Source: Lutibacter sp. (GTDB taxonomy: Bacteria > Bacteroidota > Bacteroidia > Flavobacteriales > Flavobacteriaceae). From it: 64,000 nt of DNA. The stretch lies in NCBI GenBank assembly GCA_027449025.1, contig DAIDMK010000001.1, positions 124,001 to 188,000 of the forward strand, given 5' to 3'. The notes beneath the pieces were generated by a model. It saw only the letters and a program-made list of their open reading frames with translations, did not search any database and was not told the origin of the DNA. Within the stretch, counting starts at the first letter, position 1, and every line of letters starts with the position of its first letter. Shown piece by piece: positions 62,420 through 64,000 of the stretch. The translations under genes and the position numbers were made by a program.

Positions 62420-63100
62420 TTAAAAAATTAACTTATAACCGTACCCACGAACGTTAATAATTTGGATTGAAGAATCGTCTTTTAGTTTTTTTCGAAGTTT
62501 GGTGATAAAAACATCCATGCTGCGGGCATTAAAGAAATCATCGTCTCCCCACAATTTTTTCAGAATAAAAGAACGGTCCAATACCTGATTTTTACGCTGA
62601 ATTAAATGATGTAACAATTCCGATTCTCGGTGCGTCAAAGTTTCTGTTTTTCCGTTTAAATCAAGTGTCTGATTTTTAACATTGAAAAGATAATTGCCAA
62701 TTTTAATCACTTCGCTGCCATTTTCGTAATCGCCTCTTTTTAAAAGCGAATTGATGCGCACAATTAATTCTTCCATGCTGAAAGGTTTTCTTAAATAGTC
62801 GTTTCCGCCTAAATTAAAGCCATGCACAACATCTTCCGTCTGCGATTTTGCAGTTAAAAATATGATGGGAATATTTGGATTTTCTTTTCTGATTTCTTTG
62901 GCAAGGGTAAATCCATCTTTTTTTGGCATCATTACATCCAGCACTAATAACAGGGGATTTTCTCGTTTGTAAGTTGTGTAAGCAATTTCGCCATCGGCAC
63001 AAAGCAACACTTCAAAATTCCGAGTTTCCAAACTTTCCTTAATAATTTGACCTAAAGAGGGTTCATCTTCTGCTAGTAATATTTTTATGGAATTAGGCAT
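62420..63100 (-). CDS. OmpR-family response regulator
   Basis: The ATG at 63100 (MPNSIKILLAEDEPSLG) starts the receiver domain properly; the longer open frame lacks homology. The 226-residue protein has phospho-acceptor Asp55 (LLVLDVMMPKKDG), Lys in NDYLRKPFSMEELI, and a C-terminal winged helix (LTHRESELLHHLIQRKNQVLDRSFILKKLWGDDDFFNARSMDVFITKLRKKL). It overlaps the stop codon of the histidine kinase gene by 8 bases, so they are cotranscribed. Such pairs in Bacteroidota (RprXY-like) answer envelope stress, but no targets are shown. Confidence 0.94.
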   Translation of the reverse strand: MPNSIKILLAEDEPSLGQIIKESLETRNFEVLLCADGEIAYTTYKRENPLLLVLDVMMPKKDGFTLAKEIRKENPNIPIIFLTAKSQTEDVVHGFNLGGNDYLRKPFSMEELIVRINSLLKRGDYENGSEVIKIGNYLFNVKNQTLDLNGKTETLTHRESELLHHLIQRKNQVLDRSFILKKLWGDDDFFNARSMDVFITKLRKKLKDDSSIQIINVRGYGYKLIF

Positions 63101-64000
63101 TTGGCAAAATAATTTTAAACAAGGTAGCGTTTTTTGCATCGTAAACAATGGAAATACTACCGCCGTGTTTTTCAATAATATTTTTGGTGTAATACAAACC
63201 AATACCAAAACCTTTTACGTTGTGGGTATTCCCTGTTGGGATTCTGTAAAATTGTTCAAAAACCTTCTCTTTTTGGCTTTTATGAATCCCGTTCCCACTA
63301 TCTTTTATCACAATTTCAACAGCGTTTTCAAAGGAGGATAACTCAACGGAAATTATTTTTCCACCGTATTTCAAGGCATTGTCAATGATGTTTCCAAGGG
63401 CATTTCCTAAGTGGAATTTATCCATATTTAAAATAGCGTTGCCAATATTATTTTTAAAGTTGATGGTTTTTTCAGGAGCCGAAATTTTATAGTTTGCAAT
63501 TACAAGTTCTATAAGTTCGGCAATTACAATAGGTTGTTTGTTAAGCGCAAGTTGTTGGTTCGTTAAGGAAGCGGTTTCCAATATTTTTTCGACCATCAAA
63601 TTTAAATTAGCCACTTGAGAGTTGGCGATAGAAATATATTTTTCGGTCTTTGCTTTATCGTCCAAAGCGTTAAAATTTTTCATGGCTTCCAGCGCAGTTG
63701 AAATGGTGGCAATAGGAGTCTTAAATTCGTGCGTAATGTTGTTAATCAAATCGTTTTTTACTTCTGCTAGCTGTTTTTGTTTGTAGATGGTTTTTAACAA
63801 ATAGATTAAACTGGCGATAATGCTAATTGATAAAATAAGTGAAAGCAAAATGCTGATAAAGGAATTTTTCAGCAAAATGGCAGTTTCATTGGTAAACCGA
63901 AGTTCTAAATGACTTCTGTGTGGCAAGTAGGTTGATTTTGAAACAACCATTAAATGCTTTTCGGGGAAATTTTCAAGTTTGTAGTCTATTGTTTTTTTAT
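63093..64000 (-). CDS. Sensor histidine kinase, 5' end outside window
   Basis: The frame stays open to the right edge, so the N-terminus (probably an outer sensor domain and first membrane helix) is missing; the internal ATG at 63950 is not a convincing start. Visible are the end of a periplasmic part (PEKHLMVVSKSTYLPHRSHLELRF), a membrane helix (LLSLILSISIIASLIYLL), the acceptor His in NNITHEFKTPIATISTALEAM, and the ATPase boxes (GNIIDNALKYG, DSGNGI, GFGIGLYYTKNIIEKHGG). The response regulator gene overlaps its 3' end. Confidence 0.92.
   Translation of the reverse strand, partial: KKTIDYKLENFPEKHLMVVSKSTYLPHRSHLELRFTNETAILLKNSFISILLSLILSISIIASLIYLLKTIYKQKQLAEVKNDLINNITHEFKTPIATISTALEAMKNFNALDDKAKTEKYISIANSQVANLNLMVEKILETASLTNQQLALNKQPIVIAELIELVIANYKISAPEKTINFKNNIGNAILNMDKFHLGNALGNIIDNALKYGGKIISVELSSFENAVEIVIKDSGNGIHKSQKEKVFEQFYRIPTGNTHNVKGFGIGLYYTKNIIEKHGGSISIVYDAKNATLFKIILPNA

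Noticed and set aside
63101-63208. 36-residue extension of the OmpR-type regulator
   Set aside because: The receiver domain starts properly at the ATG at 63100; the extension lies inside the kinase gene and has no homology.
1-64000. rRNA or tRNA genes, prophage, insertion sequences
   Set aside because: No tRNA T-loop/acceptor pairs, rRNA segments, transposase, integrase or phage structural genes were seen in either strand.

Overview
The window reads as a chromosomal segment of an AT-rich marine-type member of the Flavobacteriaceae (Bacteroidota). The evidence is the gliding genes gldB and gldC, a PorP/SprF-family protein, a type B gliding-motility C-terminal sorting domain, the infB-nusA-rimP and gldBC-nadE neighbourhoods, promoters of the flavobacterial form (TTG or TTTG, about 17-21 bases, then TAnnTTTG), and start codons with almost no Shine-Dalgarno sequence. 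No rRNA, tRNA, CRISPR array, insertion sequence or prophage was seen. The gene at the left edge and the histidine kinase gene at the right edge both run out of the window.

Layout. 1-5 kb: the end of a giant repeat protein exported by type IX secretion, a SprF-like protein and an OmpA/PD40 protein, one plus-strand unit. 5-9 kb: M3 oligopeptidase, purE and purK on the minus strand. 9-15.3 kb: a Rieske-like lipoprotein, greA, a HIT protein, a Crp/Fnr regulator with an exported DsrE-like protein, a histidine kinase, a flavin reductase, a DUF3127 protein and aat. 15.3-19.5 kb: a MazG-like protein, a small membrane protein, aroA, queA and rlmN. 19.5-24.3 kb: infB-nusA-rimP. 24.3-28.3 kb: a universal stress protein, a noncoding-looking stretch with paired hairpins and a small membrane ORF, then a NarL-type two-component pair. 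28.3-37.8 kb: nadE, gldBC, a folK-deoxynucleoside kinase fusion, sppA, folA, thyA, a nucleoside transporter and a bifunctional-nuclease family protein; many of these serve folate and thymidylate metabolism. 37.8-46.6 kb: etfBA, the pyruvate dehydrogenase E1 beta gene, a large DUF5686 outer-membrane protein, and soluble and membrane pyrophosphatases side by side. 46.6-50.7 kb: a CNNM/CorC protein and a molybdate operon (modA, a TOBE protein, modB, modC). 50.9-58 kb: mostly lineage-specific envelope and secreted proteins plus a YfcC-type carrier. 58-64 kb: a class A penicillin-binding protein, DUF523 and PH-domain proteins, a second deoxynucleoside kinase and an OmpR-type two-component system.

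Most genes are ordinary housekeeping. The unexpected signals lie between genes. Two intergenic elements (about 8994-9096 and 50793-50881) are diverged copies of one palindromic family. The greA and rimP-nusA-infB transcripts both seem to begin with a terminator-like hairpin placed a few tens of bases after the promoter, which suggests feedback control of RNA polymerase elongation factors. A GTGA-N6-TCAC palindrome sits at a class II activator position before the dsrE-like gene, directly after the Crp/Fnr gene. Operator-like palindromes lie in the promoters of the molybdate operon and the MazG-like gene.

All functional calls come from reading motifs and family resemblance by eye; no database search was run.
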